Below the pieces are notes generated by a model, which was not told where the DNA came from, ran no database searches, and saw nothing but the letters and a program-made list of their open reading frames with translations. Source: JALYJG01 sp033763555 (lineage in GTDB: Bacteria > Pseudomonadota > Alphaproteobacteria > UBA9219). From it: a stretch of 64,000 bases of DNA. The stretch covers positions 1 through 64,000 of the forward strand of contig JANRKK010000009.1 in assembly GCA_033763555.1 (NCBI GenBank), given 5' to 3'. Position numbers and translations under genes: made by a program. Of this stretch, positions 45,849 to 54,825 are shown one piece after another (the stretch's first letter is position 1; the number at the start of each line of letters is the position of its first letter).

Positions 45849-46985
45849 GTGCACGATATTTTCCATCTCGCCCAGCATTACGCTTTGCCGTTTCTGGTCG
45901 TTATCAGCGTCGTCGTCTTCGTCCATGAATTCGGCCATTACTGGGTGGCGCGCCGTTGCGGCGTCAAGGTGGAAACATTCTCCATCGGTTTTGGTGGTGA
46001 GATTTTCGGCTGGAATGACAAGCACGGCACGCGTTGGAAAGTTTCATGGCTGCCGCTGGGCGGCTATGTGAAAATGTTCGGCGATGCTGATCCTGCCAGC
46101 AGCCCCGACCCGACCGTCCATAAAATGACGGCCAAGGAAAAGAAGGTCGCCTTTTATCATCAGAGCGTGAACAAGCGCATGGCGATTGTCGTCGCCGGGC
46201 CCTTGTTCAATTATCTTTTTGCCATTCTTGTGCTGGCGCTTCTGTTCATGTTTCAGGGTCAGCCTTATTCGCCACCGACCATTACGGGTGTTACAGAAAA
46301 CGGCGTTGCCGCCAAGGCTGGAATCAAACCGGGTGACCGCTTCGTCACGCTGGATGGTTATGCCGTCGACCGTTTTGAGGATATCAAGCGCATCGTCACC
46401 CTGAATGCCGGAACGCCGATCGCCGTTGAGGTTGAACGCGAGAGCAAGCGCATCCGTCTCAAACTCACGCCTGAAATCGTCAGCATGAAAGACAATTTCG
46501 GTGGCGAGCATAAAGGCGGCCGCATCGGCATCGCCACCGACAAGCTGGATTACCGGAAATGGCCACCGTTGCGCGCGGTGAAGGAAGCGGCACTGGAAAC
46601 CTGGAACCTGACCGCCAGCACACTCAAGGCCGTCGGCCAGATCATCATGGGCCTGCGCGGCGCGGAAGAGCTGGGTGGCCCGCTGCGTATCGCGGAAATG
46701 TCGGGCAAGGTGGCGAAGGACGGCGCCATTTCCCTGGTATGGTTCATGGGTGTCATCTCAATCAATCTCGGACTGATCAATCTTTTCCCTGTGCCGCTGT
46801 TGGATGGCGGGCATCTTGCTTTCTATCTGGTCGAAAAGCTGCGCGGCCGGGCATTGAACGAGCATATGCAGGAAATCAGCGCGCGCGTGGGCATGATTCT
46901 GGTCCTGTCCCTTATGGTTTTCGCGACTTGGAATGATCTTGTGCATCTCAAGGTAATTGCCTACCTTCGCGGTCTGTTCTCCTAG
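45849..46985 (+). CDS. rseP: Site-2 intramembrane metalloprotease RseP
   Basis: RseP cleaves membrane-bound regulators such as anti-sigma factors in the inner membrane. The start is a GTG with AGGA upstream. The 378-residue protein has the zinc motif H-E-F-G-H at 26-30, one PDZ domain (about 130-200, E-N-G-V-A-A-K-A-G-I-K-P-G-D), and N-L-F-P-V-P-L-L-D-G-G-H from 311. One PDZ and not two is the shorter form of the family. bamA follows by 21 bases, the usual envelope operon. Confidence 0.95.
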   Translation: MHDIFHLAQHYALPFLVVISVVVFVHEFGHYWVARRCGVKVETFSIGFGGEIFGWNDKHGTRWKVSWLPLGGYVKMFGDADPASSPDPTVHKMTAKEKKVAFYHQSVNKRMAIVVAGPLFNYLFAILVLALLFMFQGQPYSPPTITGVTENGVAAKAGIKPGDRFVTLDGYAVDRFEDIKRIVTLNAGTPIAVEVERESKRIRLKLTPEIVSMKDNFGGEHKGGRIGIATDKLDYRKWPPLRAVKEAALETWNLTASTLKAVGQIIMGLRGAEELGGPLRIAEMSGKVAKDGAISLVWFMGVISINLGLINLFPVPLLDGGHLAFYLVEKLRGRALNEHMQEISARVGMILVLSLMVFATWNDLVHLKVIAYLRGLFS

Positions 46986-47006
46986 GAATCAGGAACGACC
47001 TTACCG

Positions 47007-49382
47007 ATGCCTTTTCGCGGGTCTCCACGCTGCCGTTGGGCCGTCCTTGCGGCCGGATTGGCTGTTGCCGGATTTCCGGCGGCAGGCGGGGCTGTCACGC
47101 CCCAATCGTCCAACACCGCGACCGCTTTTTTGGGCCAGCCCGTGATGCCCGTGGAAGCCGTGCCGCTGGCCGAAGGCACCATCGTTCAGGACATCAAGGT
47201 CGAAGGCGCGCAACGGCTTGAGCCGGAAACGGTTCTCTCCTACCTGACGGTCGCCAAAGGCGACGCCGCGACGCTGGAAAAAATTGACGCCTCGCTGAAG
47301 GCTTTGTACGCCACTGGACTTTTTTCCGATGTCACCATTGTGATGGATGGCGGAACGCTTCTTGTCCGTCTTGAGGAAAACTCGATCATCAACCGTGTGG
47401 CGTTCGAGGGCAATGACGCGCTGTCGAAGGAAGATCTGGAAAAGGAAGTTCAGGTCAAGCCGCGCCTTGTTTACACCCTGCCGCGCGTGCAGCGCGATGT
47501 GCAGCGCATTCTCGATCTCTACCGCCGCTCGGGCCGCTTCGGCGCGCTGGTTGAACCGAAAATCATCAAGCTGGAACAGAACCGCGTCGATCTGGTTTTT
47601 GAAATCACCGAAGGCGAACGGACGGGCATCCGCAATATCAGCTTTGTCGGCAACAAGAATTATGACAGCGAGGAACTGAACCAGGTCATCAACACGCGCG
47701 AAAGCGCCTGGTGGCGCTTTTTCTCCGCGACCGACTATTACGATCCCGACCGCATGGCCTATGACAAGGAATTGCTGCGCCGTTTCTATATGAATGAAGG
47801 CTATGTCGATTTCCGTATTCTGTCTGCCGTGGCGGAACTGACGCCCGACCGCGATGATTTTTTCCTGACTTTTACTGTCGAGGAAGGCCCGCGCTACAAA
47901 TTTGGCAAGGTTACCGTCAAAAGCGAAATCAAGGGGCTGGAAGGCGACAAGCTGACCGAATATCTGACCACCAAGCAGGGCGATTGGTACAGCGGCGATC
48001 AAGTTGAAAAAAGCGTCACGAAACTGACAACTGCGCTTGGCGACAAGCAATATGCCTTCGTCAATATCACCCCGTCGCCCGACCGTCATAAAGACCAGCT
48101 GGTGGTCGATCTGAATTACGACATCAAGCAGGGCGAGCGCGTCTACATTGGCCGCATTGATGTTACGGGCAACAGCCGTACGATCGACAAGGTCATCCGC
48201 CGCCAGATGAAACTGGCCGAAGGCGATCCGTTCAACACTACCGCCTTGCATGCGTCCGAGCAGAGATTGAAAGATCTTGGCTTCTTTGACCCCGTGAAAG
48301 TAACGCCGACCGACGGTGCGCAGCCCGACCGCGCCAACGTGAAGGTCGAGGTGAAAGAAAAATCAACGGGTGAAGTTTCAATCGGCGCAGGCTTCTCCTC
48401 CACCGACGGTCCTTTGGGTGATTTCAGCATCCGCGAGCGCAACTTTATGGGGCAAGGGCAGGATGTCCGCCTTGGCGCAACCATCTCGGGCCGTACCAAG
48501 CAGATCGACACCAGCTTTACCGAGCCTTATTTCCTCGATCGCGATTTGTCGGCGGGCATCGATGCCTATCGCCTGCAAACCGACAATCAGGATCTCAGCT
48601 CCTACGATACGACCAGCACAGGCGCGGGCCTGCGGCTCGGCTATCCGCTGTCCGAACAGCTACGTCAACGTGTCAATTACAGCTTCCATGACGATACGAT
48701 CAGCAACGTGCCCAGCAACGCGTCGCTGTTTATTCAAGACCAGTCAGGCAATGCGGTGACCTCATCCATCGGTCAGAGCCTTACCTACGATACCCGCGAC
48801 AGCAAGCTGACGCCGACGCTCGGCTTTATCACGCATCTGGATACGGACTTCGCTGGGCTGGGTGGATCGCGCCGCTGGGCGCGCGTCAAGCTGGGGGGCA
48901 CGCAATATTATCCGCTGTCGGAAAAATGGATCATCAAGGGTCTGGTGGAAGTTGGGCAGATCTGGGGCATTGAAGGACCCACCAAGATCAACGAACGTTT
49001 CTTCCTGGGTGACGCTACGATGCGCGGCTTTCAGTATGCTGGCTTCGGCCCGCGCGATACCAGCAGCGCCAACCGTGACGCGCTGGGCGGCAACCGTTTC
49101 GCCCGCGGCACGCTGGAACTTTCCATGCCGACACCTTTGCCGCCTGATCTGGGTCTGACGGGTCATCTTTTTGTCGATGCCGCCATGCTCGGCAGTCTTG
49201 ACGAACAATCGGTGCCCGGCCGCACCTTCGTCGATGATCAAAGCCTGCGTCTCAGCTCGGGCATCGGCCTGACCTGGCAGTCGCCGTTCGGCCCTGTGCG
49301 CCTCGATTACGCCCAGCCCCTTATGTACAAATCCTACGACAAGCTTCAGTACATCCATTTCAGCTTCGGCGCCAAATTCTAG
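47007..49382 (+). CDS. bamA: Outer membrane protein assembly factor BamA
   Basis: BamA inserts beta-barrel proteins in the outer membrane. The 791-residue protein has a signal region, five POTRA repeats (about 50-430; for example I-K-V-E-G-A-Q-R-L-E-P-E-T-V and Y-I-G-R-I-D-V-T-G-N-S-R-T), and a C-terminal barrel with V-R-L-D-Y-A and terminal F-G-A-K-F, the aromatic end needed for insertion. In many bacteria skp, lpxD, fabZ and lpxA follow; here trpE does, so the operon is broken. Confidence 0.96.
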   Translation: MPFRGSPRCRWAVLAAGLAVAGFPAAGGAVTPQSSNTATAFLGQPVMPVEAVPLAEGTIVQDIKVEGAQRLEPETVLSYLTVAKGDAATLEKIDASLKALYATGLFSDVTIVMDGGTLLVRLEENSIINRVAFEGNDALSKEDLEKEVQVKPRLVYTLPRVQRDVQRILDLYRRSGRFGALVEPKIIKLEQNRVDLVFEITEGERTGIRNISFVGNKNYDSEELNQVINTRESAWWRFFSATDYYDPDRMAYDKELLRRFYMNEGYVDFRILSAVAELTPDRDDFFLTFTVEEGPRYKFGKVTVKSEIKGLEGDKLTEYLTTKQGDWYSGDQVEKSVTKLTTALGDKQYAFVNITPSPDRHKDQLVVDLNYDIKQGERVYIGRIDVTGNSRTIDKVIRRQMKLAEGDPFNTTALHASEQRLKDLGFFDPVKVTPTDGAQPDRANVKVEVKEKSTGEVSIGAGFSSTDGPLGDFSIRERNFMGQGQDVRLGATISGRTKQIDTSFTEPYFLDRDLSAGIDAYRLQTDNQDLSSYDTTSTGAGLRLGYPLSEQLRQRVNYSFHDDTISNVPSNASLFIQDQSGNAVTSSIGQSLTYDTRDSKLTPTLGFITHLDTDFAGLGGSRRWARVKLGGTQYYPLSEKWIIKGLVEVGQIWGIEGPTKINERFFLGDATMRGFQYAGFGPRDTSSANRDALGGNRFARGTLELSMPTPLPPDLGLTGHLFVDAAMLGSLDEQSVPGRTFVDDQSLRLSSGIGLTWQSPFGPVRLDYAQPLMYKSYDKLQYIHFSFGAKF

Positions 49383-49434
49383 GCTCCGCAGGCGGGGATA
49401 GGCGTATGTTCGGGTTTTAGGCTATATCCCTTTT

Positions 49435-50937
49435 ATGAATCTGACTCCCGATTTTGCCTCTTTCGCCCGCAACTGGCGTGCCGGAAAAAACCAGACCGTC
49501 TGGACAAGCCTGGTCAGCGATACCGAAACGCCGATCTCGGCAATGCTCAAACTGGGGCAGGGAAAGCCGCACAGCTTCCTTCTGGAATCTATCGAAGGCG
49601 GCGCGGTGCGTGGGCGTTATTCCATCATCGGGCGGGAGCCTGATCTGATCTGGCGCTGCGAAGGCGGCAAGGCTGCCATCAACCGCGCGGCCCTGAAGAA
49701 TCCAAATGATTTTTCGCCGTCGCCGCGCGGCCCGCTGGACGATTTGCGCGCGCTGCTGGAAGAAATACGGATTGATGATCCCAGCCAGCCGCAGCCGATG
49801 GCTGCCGGGCTGTTCGGTTATTTGGGCTATGAAATGGTGCGCTATATGGAGCGCCTGCCGGAGACCAATCCGGGTGGTGTCGATGTGCCCGAAGCTATTT
49901 TAATCCGCCCAACTCTTCTGGCCATCTGCGACCAGATCGAAAATAAATTCACGCTGGTGACGCCCGTCTGGTTCGACAAGGTGCAAACCGCCGAGGCCGC
50001 CTATGCCGCCGCGCAGGGCAGGTTGAAACAAGCGCTGGAAGATTTGGGCCGTGCGCCGCCTGTTCTTACGCAGGCTTCGCCGCAGAAGTTCCTGCCGGAG
50101 CCGTCGGCCAATATGGGTGAAGCCGATTACTGCGCGATGGCTGAGCGCGCCAAAGATTATATCCGTGCGGGCGATATTTTTCAGGTCGTTCTGTCGCAGC
50201 GTTTCAGCCTGCCTTTTACCTTGCCGCCCTTCGATCTTTACCGCGCCGTGCGGCGGCTCGACCCGTCGCCTTTCCTGTTCTTTTTCGATCTGGGCGCGTT
50301 TTCAGTTGTCGGCTCCAGCCCGGAAATTCTCGTGCGCGTGCGCGACGGCAAGGTGACGATCCGCCCCATCGCCGGCACCCGGCCGCGCGGCCTCGGCAAC
50401 CGCAGCGACAGCGAATTGGCGGCCGATCTTCTCGCCGACCCCAAGGAGTTGGCCGAACATCTCATGCTGCTCGATCTTGGCCGCAACGATGTCGGGCGTG
50501 TGGCGAAAACCGGAACAGTCAAGGTTACGGCGCGCAACACCATCGAATATTACCGCCATGTCATGCATATCGTTTCCAACGTGGAAGGCGAACTGGACTC
50601 GAAGCACACGCCGCTTGAGGCGCTGATGGGCGGCTTCCCGGCAGGCACCGTCAGCGGCGCGCCGAAAATCCGCGCGATGGAAATCATCAACGAGCTGGAG
50701 CCAGACCGCCGCGGCGTTTATGCGGGATGCATCGGCTATTTTGGCGCGAACGGGACAATGGATACCTGCATTGCCATCCGTACCGCTGTCATCAAGGATG
50801 GTGTGATGCATGTGCAGGCGGGCGCGGGCATTGTCTATGACAGCGATCCTCAGTCCGAGCATCGCGAATGCGTCGCCAAGGCGCGGGGGATGATTCGCGC
50901 GGCCCAGGAAGCGCTGGAAGAAACCCCTAAAAGCTGA
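49435..50937 (+). CDS. trpE: Anthranilate synthase component I
   Basis: TrpE makes anthranilate from chorismate with ammonia supplied by TrpG. The 500-residue protein has the Trp-feedback motif L-L-E-S at 49-52, the chorismate-binding region with I-R-P-I-A-G-T-R-P-R-G, L-D-L-G-R-N-D-V-G-R-V and G-G-F-P-A-G-T-V-S-G-A-P-K, and V-Q-A-G-A-G-I-V-Y-D-S. No trpG, trpD or trpC follows; a terminator does. Confidence 0.96.
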   Translation: MNLTPDFASFARNWRAGKNQTVWTSLVSDTETPISAMLKLGQGKPHSFLLESIEGGAVRGRYSIIGREPDLIWRCEGGKAAINRAALKNPNDFSPSPRGPLDDLRALLEEIRIDDPSQPQPMAAGLFGYLGYEMVRYMERLPETNPGGVDVPEAILIRPTLLAICDQIENKFTLVTPVWFDKVQTAEAAYAAAQGRLKQALEDLGRAPPVLTQASPQKFLPEPSANMGEADYCAMAERAKDYIRAGDIFQVVLSQRFSLPFTLPPFDLYRAVRRLDPSPFLFFFDLGAFSVVGSSPEILVRVRDGKVTIRPIAGTRPRGLGNRSDSELAADLLADPKELAEHLMLLDLGRNDVGRVAKTGTVKVTARNTIEYYRHVMHIVSNVEGELDSKHTPLEALMGGFPAGTVSGAPKIRAMEIINELEPDRRGVYAGCIGYFGANGTMDTCIAIRTAVIKDGVMHVQAGAGIVYDSDPQSEHRECVAKARGMIRAAQEALEETPKS

Positions 50938-50957
50938 GCCAAAAGGCGTGGCGGAAT

Positions 50958-50980
50958 TACCTCATACGGAGGTATTTTTT
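50958..50980 (+). terminator. Terminator after trpE
   Basis: TACCTC-atacg-GAGGTA forms a six-base stem followed by TTTTTT. The stem is short, but position and T-run fit well. Confidence 0.7.
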
Positions 50981-51145
50981 GCACCGCACCAGAGACGAAA
51001 TTTTATAACCCATTGAAAAATAGGCATTTAAACTATTGGTAGTAAAGGGAAAAGCCAAAAGCCTATTAAGCTATCGTTGACTTTGATGGCCTATCCTATA
51101 TGCGGTGCACAAAGGAATTGCCGCACCCGATATGAAGGAGGTCAT

Positions 51146-51316
51146 ATGTTGGTATCCGGACAAAGACCCGCCAATGACGTAACCAAGCTGGGCCCGAACT
51201 CTGCGATGCAGCCTGTGTCTGGCGTTAAGGTCGTTGCTGCTGAAAAAGTGCACGGTATAGGCAACCGTCGCTTTATTCACCCGGAAGAGTCTGCCAAAAC
51301 CCCGCAGCCTTCCTAA
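51146..51316 (+). CDS. Small hypothetical protein, 56 residues
   Basis: A perfect AAGGAGGT box lies four bases before this ATG (51146), which overrules the longer frame to 51077. The product (MLVSGQRPANDVTK...) is hydrophilic, with no signal, membrane helix or known motif. It stands alone between trpE and the gene at 51532. Confidence 0.6.
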   Translation: MLVSGQRPANDVTKLGPNSAMQPVSGVKVVAAEKVHGIGNRRFIHPEESAKTPQPS

Positions 51317-51401
51317 ATTTTCCAATCGGAAGAAATCAATTCGCCAAATCCGGCGGCAGGGCTTCTAAGGTCTTGTTTATTCGGGTTTTAACTTTTGGAC
51401 A

Positions 51402-51424
51402 TTAACCATACTTGTCGTGGTTAA
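51402..51424. promoter_or_regulatory. Inverted repeat of TTAACCA
   Basis: TTAACCA (51402-51408) and TGGTTAA (51418-51424) form an inverted repeat with a nine-base gap. The left arm extends to TTAACCAT, the CtrA half-site. It lies 108 bases before the next start codon, a fitting place for an operator. Confidence 0.5.
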
Positions 51425-51531
51425 ATCCAAAAGCGGTGAAACTATTTTTTGCATTTTGACTTTGCTATAAAGGCCGCGCAGACGGGTATGGCTATAACTG
51501 CGACCTATTAATTTCTATAAGGATACATACT

Positions 51532-52203
51532 ATGCAATTGAGTCAGGAATCAATCACGCGTGCACAAAAACACGGCGAAAAAACCTTTGCTAGGACCATA
51601 CACCAATTAAAAGAAATTGGAGCTGATGCGCATCATCTTACTGAAGGCGCTGACATAGATCACTGTGCAATAGAGGCGCGGAAACTGCTCGACCAAGAGG
51701 CAGGAATCATAGAACAGCTTCGTCAAGCTGAAGACTCAAAAACACTTTTTCAAAGATTAGACCTCACAGGCGGAATATGCTTTTCACAGGAGCAGAAACT
51801 AGTGGGTATATTGGTACGATCCTATGTGATCGGTTTTATGGACAGCATGAAAATGTCAATGCGCGGGTTAATGCAAGAACATGAAGCTTGGATTGCAACA
51901 GAAATTCCTAAGGCCAGCGCTCTAGTCCGCGGCGCGTTGGATTTTGCGGATTGTGGAATTCGTGACGGACTAACGGAACAGCAAGCTGAGCGGCTCGAAG
52001 CGTTGCGCGGCAACCTTGCTTTGGCTTTGAGGTATGAACAACCTGCCACAATGCAGCTTGCTGCATTGGAGGTCTTTTACCGAGGACTTCCAACTATTCG
52101 AAATGGAGAGCATATTTTATCGTGCGATCAAGCGTTCAGGAATGATGAAAAAAGAATACAGAAGGGCGTTAAAAAATTTAATCCTGCTTTCGCGCAATCA
52201 TAA
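51532..52203 (+). CDS. Hypothetical helical protein, 223 residues
   Basis: I do not recognise this soluble protein. It is mostly helical and charged (Q-E-S-I-T-R-A-Q-K-H-G-E-K, A-I-E-A-R-K-L-L-D-Q-E-A). AAGGAT stands upstream of the start. Composition is clearly more AT-rich than in thrS beside it, with many A-rich codons, suggesting acquisition by transfer. The stop is close to the thrS stop, which converges. Confidence 0.7.
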   Translation: MQLSQESITRAQKHGEKTFARTIHQLKEIGADAHHLTEGADIDHCAIEARKLLDQEAGIIEQLRQAEDSKTLFQRLDLTGGICFSQEQKLVGILVRSYVIGFMDSMKMSMRGLMQEHEAWIATEIPKASALVRGALDFADCGIRDGLTEQQAERLEALRGNLALALRYEQPATMQLAALEVFYRGLPTIRNGEHILSCDQAFRNDEKRIQKGVKKFNPAFAQS

Positions 52204-52224
52204 AGCCAAAAATTGCTATTCATT

Positions 52225-54192
52225 CTATATCGTCAAATCCGGCGGCAGGGCTTCCCGCGTCAGTTTTTTGGCGGCGTCGGCCAGCGGCATGATGTCCTGC
52301 GCTTCACCGCCCAGGCGGCGCAGGGCAACCGTTTTTCCTTCTGCTTCCTTTTTGCCCACAACCAAGATCAACGGAACTTTCTGCAGGGAATGATCGCGGA
52401 TTTTTGCGTTGATCTTCTCGGGCCGTGTATCGGTCTGCACGCGCAGCCCGGCTTGCGTCAGCGTTTCGTAAACCTCTTGCGCGTAGGCGTCGGCGTCGTT
52501 GGTAATCGTACACACCACCGCCTGCACAGGCGCGAGCCAGAGCGGGAACTTCCCGGCATAATGCTCGATCAGAATGCCGATAAAGCGATGTAGCGAACCT
52601 AAAACCGCGCGATGCAGCATGACGGGACGGTGTTTCTGCCCGTCCTCGCCGATATAGGTCGCATCCAGCCGTTCCGGCATATTGAAATCAACCTGCAGCG
52701 TGCCGCACTGCCATTCGCGGCCGATGGCGTCGCGCAGATAAAACTCGATCTTGGGGCCATAAAACGCGCCGTCGCCGGGATTCATGTCATAAGTCAGGCC
52801 CGCGCCTTTCAGTGCCGCATGCAGCGCCTTTTCCGATTTGTCCCAGATGGCGTCGGAACCTGCGCGGACTTCCGGGCGATCGGCAAGACGCACGCGCGCG
52901 ACCTCAAAACCGAGTTCGGCATACATGGATTGCAGAAGCTGGCAGAAAGCGACGCTTTCGCTTTGAATCTGATCTTCGGTGCAGAAGATATGCGCGTCGT
53001 CCTGCACCATCTGCCGCACGCGGATGAGGCCGTGCATGGCGCCATGCGCCTCGTTGCGGTGGCAATTGCCGAACTCCGCCATGCGCAACGGCAATTCACG
53101 GTAGCTGGTGATGCCCTGCTTGAAAATCTGCACATGGCCGGGGCAGTTCATCGGCTTGACGCCAAGCATCTGCATATCTTCCGGCTTGTCGCCATGCTTC
53201 ACGGCGACCTTGAACATATTGTCGCCATACATGTCCCAATGGCCGGAGGCCTTGAAGATCGAGCTATCGTAAAGCTGCGGCGTATGAACCTCCTCATACC
53301 CGGCCTTGCGGATGCGGCGGCGCACATAGCTTTCGATGGCGCGGTAGAGGGTCCAGCCCTTGGCGTGCCAGAAAACGCTGCCTGCTGCCTCGTCCTGGAA
53401 GTGGAAAAGATCGAGTTCCTTGCCAAGCTTGCGGTGGTCGCGCTTCTCTGCTTCCTCGATCATCGTCAGATAGGCCTGCAATTCCTTGTCGTCGCGCCAG
53501 GCGGTGCCATAGATGCGCTGGAGCATCGGATTACGGTGATCACCACGCCAATAGGCGCCCGCGACTTTCAGCAGCTTGAAAGATGTTCCCGTCTTTCCGG
53601 TCGAGGGCATATGCGGCCCGCGGCAGAGATCTTTCCATTCACCCTGGCTGTAGACCGTAATTTCATCCGCGGCAGGCAAATCCTTGATCAGCTCGACCTT
53701 GTAATGTTCGCCCTTGCCTGTGAAGAATTTGATGGCTTCGTCACGCGTCCAGACCTCGCGCTTCAAGGGTTTATCGCGGGCGATGATCTCGCGCATCTTG
53801 GCTTCGATGGCCGGGAAATCCTCAAGACTGAAAGGTTTGTCGCGGGCGAAATCGTAATAAAAACCGTTCTCGATGGTCGGGCCGATGGTCACCTGCGTAC
53901 CGGGAAAAAGCTCCTGCACCGCTTCGGCGAGGATATGCGCTGTATCATGCCGGATAAGCTCCAGCGCATCGGCTGATTTGCGGGTGACGACCTCGACCTT
54001 GCCGTCCCGCTCGATGAGGCGTAGCAGATCGCGCATCTCGCCATCCAGTTTGATGGCCAGAGCGGCGGCGGCGAGACCCTTGCCGATGCTGGCGGCCAGT
54101 TCCGCACCCGTAACGGGGCCGGGGAATTCCTTCACCGTACCGTCGGGCAGCGTGAGGTGCAGAGGCGTGGATTTGCGAACCGATTGTTCCAT
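52225..54192 (-). CDS. thrS: Threonyl-tRNA synthetase
   Basis: ThrS charges tRNA-Thr and edits serine. The 655-residue enzyme has an N-terminal TGS domain, the editing domain (R-H-D-T-A-H-I-L-A-E-A, zinc-like H-x3-H), and the class II core with the zinc Cys in K-P-M-N-C-P-G-H and R-N-E-A-H-G-A-M-H-G-L-I-R-V-R, motif 3 with P-V-M-L-H-R-A-V-L-G-S-L, and an anticodon domain. All catalytic parts look intact. Confidence 0.97.
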   Translation of the reverse strand: MEQSVRKSTPLHLTLPDGTVKEFPGPVTGAELAASIGKGLAAAALAIKLDGEMRDLLRLIERDGKVEVVTRKSADALELIRHDTAHILAEAVQELFPGTQVTIGPTIENGFYYDFARDKPFSLEDFPAIEAKMREIIARDKPLKREVWTRDEAIKFFTGKGEHYKVELIKDLPAADEITVYSQGEWKDLCRGPHMPSTGKTGTSFKLLKVAGAYWRGDHRNPMLQRIYGTAWRDDKELQAYLTMIEEAEKRDHRKLGKELDLFHFQDEAAGSVFWHAKGWTLYRAIESYVRRRIRKAGYEEVHTPQLYDSSIFKASGHWDMYGDNMFKVAVKHGDKPEDMQMLGVKPMNCPGHVQIFKQGITSYRELPLRMAEFGNCHRNEAHGAMHGLIRVRQMVQDDAHIFCTEDQIQSESVAFCQLLQSMYAELGFEVARVRLADRPEVRAGSDAIWDKSEKALHAALKGAGLTYDMNPGDGAFYGPKIEFYLRDAIGREWQCGTLQVDFNMPERLDATYIGEDGQKHRPVMLHRAVLGSLHRFIGILIEHYAGKFPLWLAPVQAVVCTITNDADAYAQEVYETLTQAGLRVQTDTRPEKINAKIRDHSLQKVPLILVVGKKEAEGKTVALRRLGGEAQDIMPLADAAKKLTREALPPDLTI

Positions 54193-54330
54193 AAAGTGTT
54201 TTTACCCGAGGTGAGTCCATTCTGCAACGTGCGCTGGAATTCATCCTTCGTGCGATTGCGCCGCGACTCGCGCCCAAGGTAACTAGGTGGGCGAAAGTGA
54301 TTCGCATGAATTTTCCAAGGACAAGCCGGT

Positions 54331-54825
54331 ATGACGAGTTTGAAGCCCCTGATGGTTCTGTTTTTATCGGACGGCAACGCCGCCCGCGGCATTCTGGCCG
54401 AGGCGCTTTTGCGCGAAAAGGGCGGGGTGCGTTTCATGGCGCGTTCGGCCGGCGCGCGCCCGGCTGCCGAAGTGCACCCGCACACGCTGGCCCTTTTGCA
54501 GGCCGAAGGAATCAATACCGACGGACTGCACACTAAAGGCTGGAATGAATTTCTGGCCTCGGCGCATATCCTGAAGATCGATGTGATTGTCACCTTGTCG
54601 GAAGAGGCGCGGGTCAACAGCCCCGTCTGGCCCGGCAATCCGGTGCGCGTGCATTGGCCGGTGGACGATCCCCTGTCGGCGGAAAAGCCGGACGTCATGG
54701 AATGGAAATTCCGCAAATGCTTCGCGACGCTGGAAAACCGCATCGCCGCACTGGTCAAAACCCGTGCCGCGCAAAGCGCTTGCGAGCTTCTGCTGCAGCT
54801 CAAGGATATTGGGATGGTGGTTTAG
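54331..54825 (+). CDS. LMW phosphatase/ArsC-like protein, catalytic Cys lost
   Basis: The 164-residue protein has the fold of low-molecular-weight protein phosphatases and ArsC arsenate reductases: V-L-F-L-x7-R-x-I-L-A-E-A-L at the start, S-A-G near residue 40, and the D-P motif (V-D-D-P-L-S). The loop normally reads C-T-G-N-S-A-R; here it is S-D-G-N-A-A-R, so Ser13 replaces the nucleophile Cys while Arg19 is kept. It is probably not an active phosphatase or reductase, perhaps a binding protein. It converges with pepP with no gap. Confidence 0.85.
   Translation: MTSLKPLMVLFLSDGNAARGILAEALLREKGGVRFMARSAGARPAAEVHPHTLALLQAEGINTDGLHTKGWNEFLASAHILKIDVIVTLSEEARVNSPVWPGNPVRVHWPVDDPLSAEKPDVMEWKFRKCFATLENRIAALVKTRAAQSACELLLQLKDIGMVV

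Noticed and set aside
52612..53976. A 454-codon plus-strand frame opposite thrS.
   Set aside because: It is antisense to an intact essential gene and has no family resemblance.
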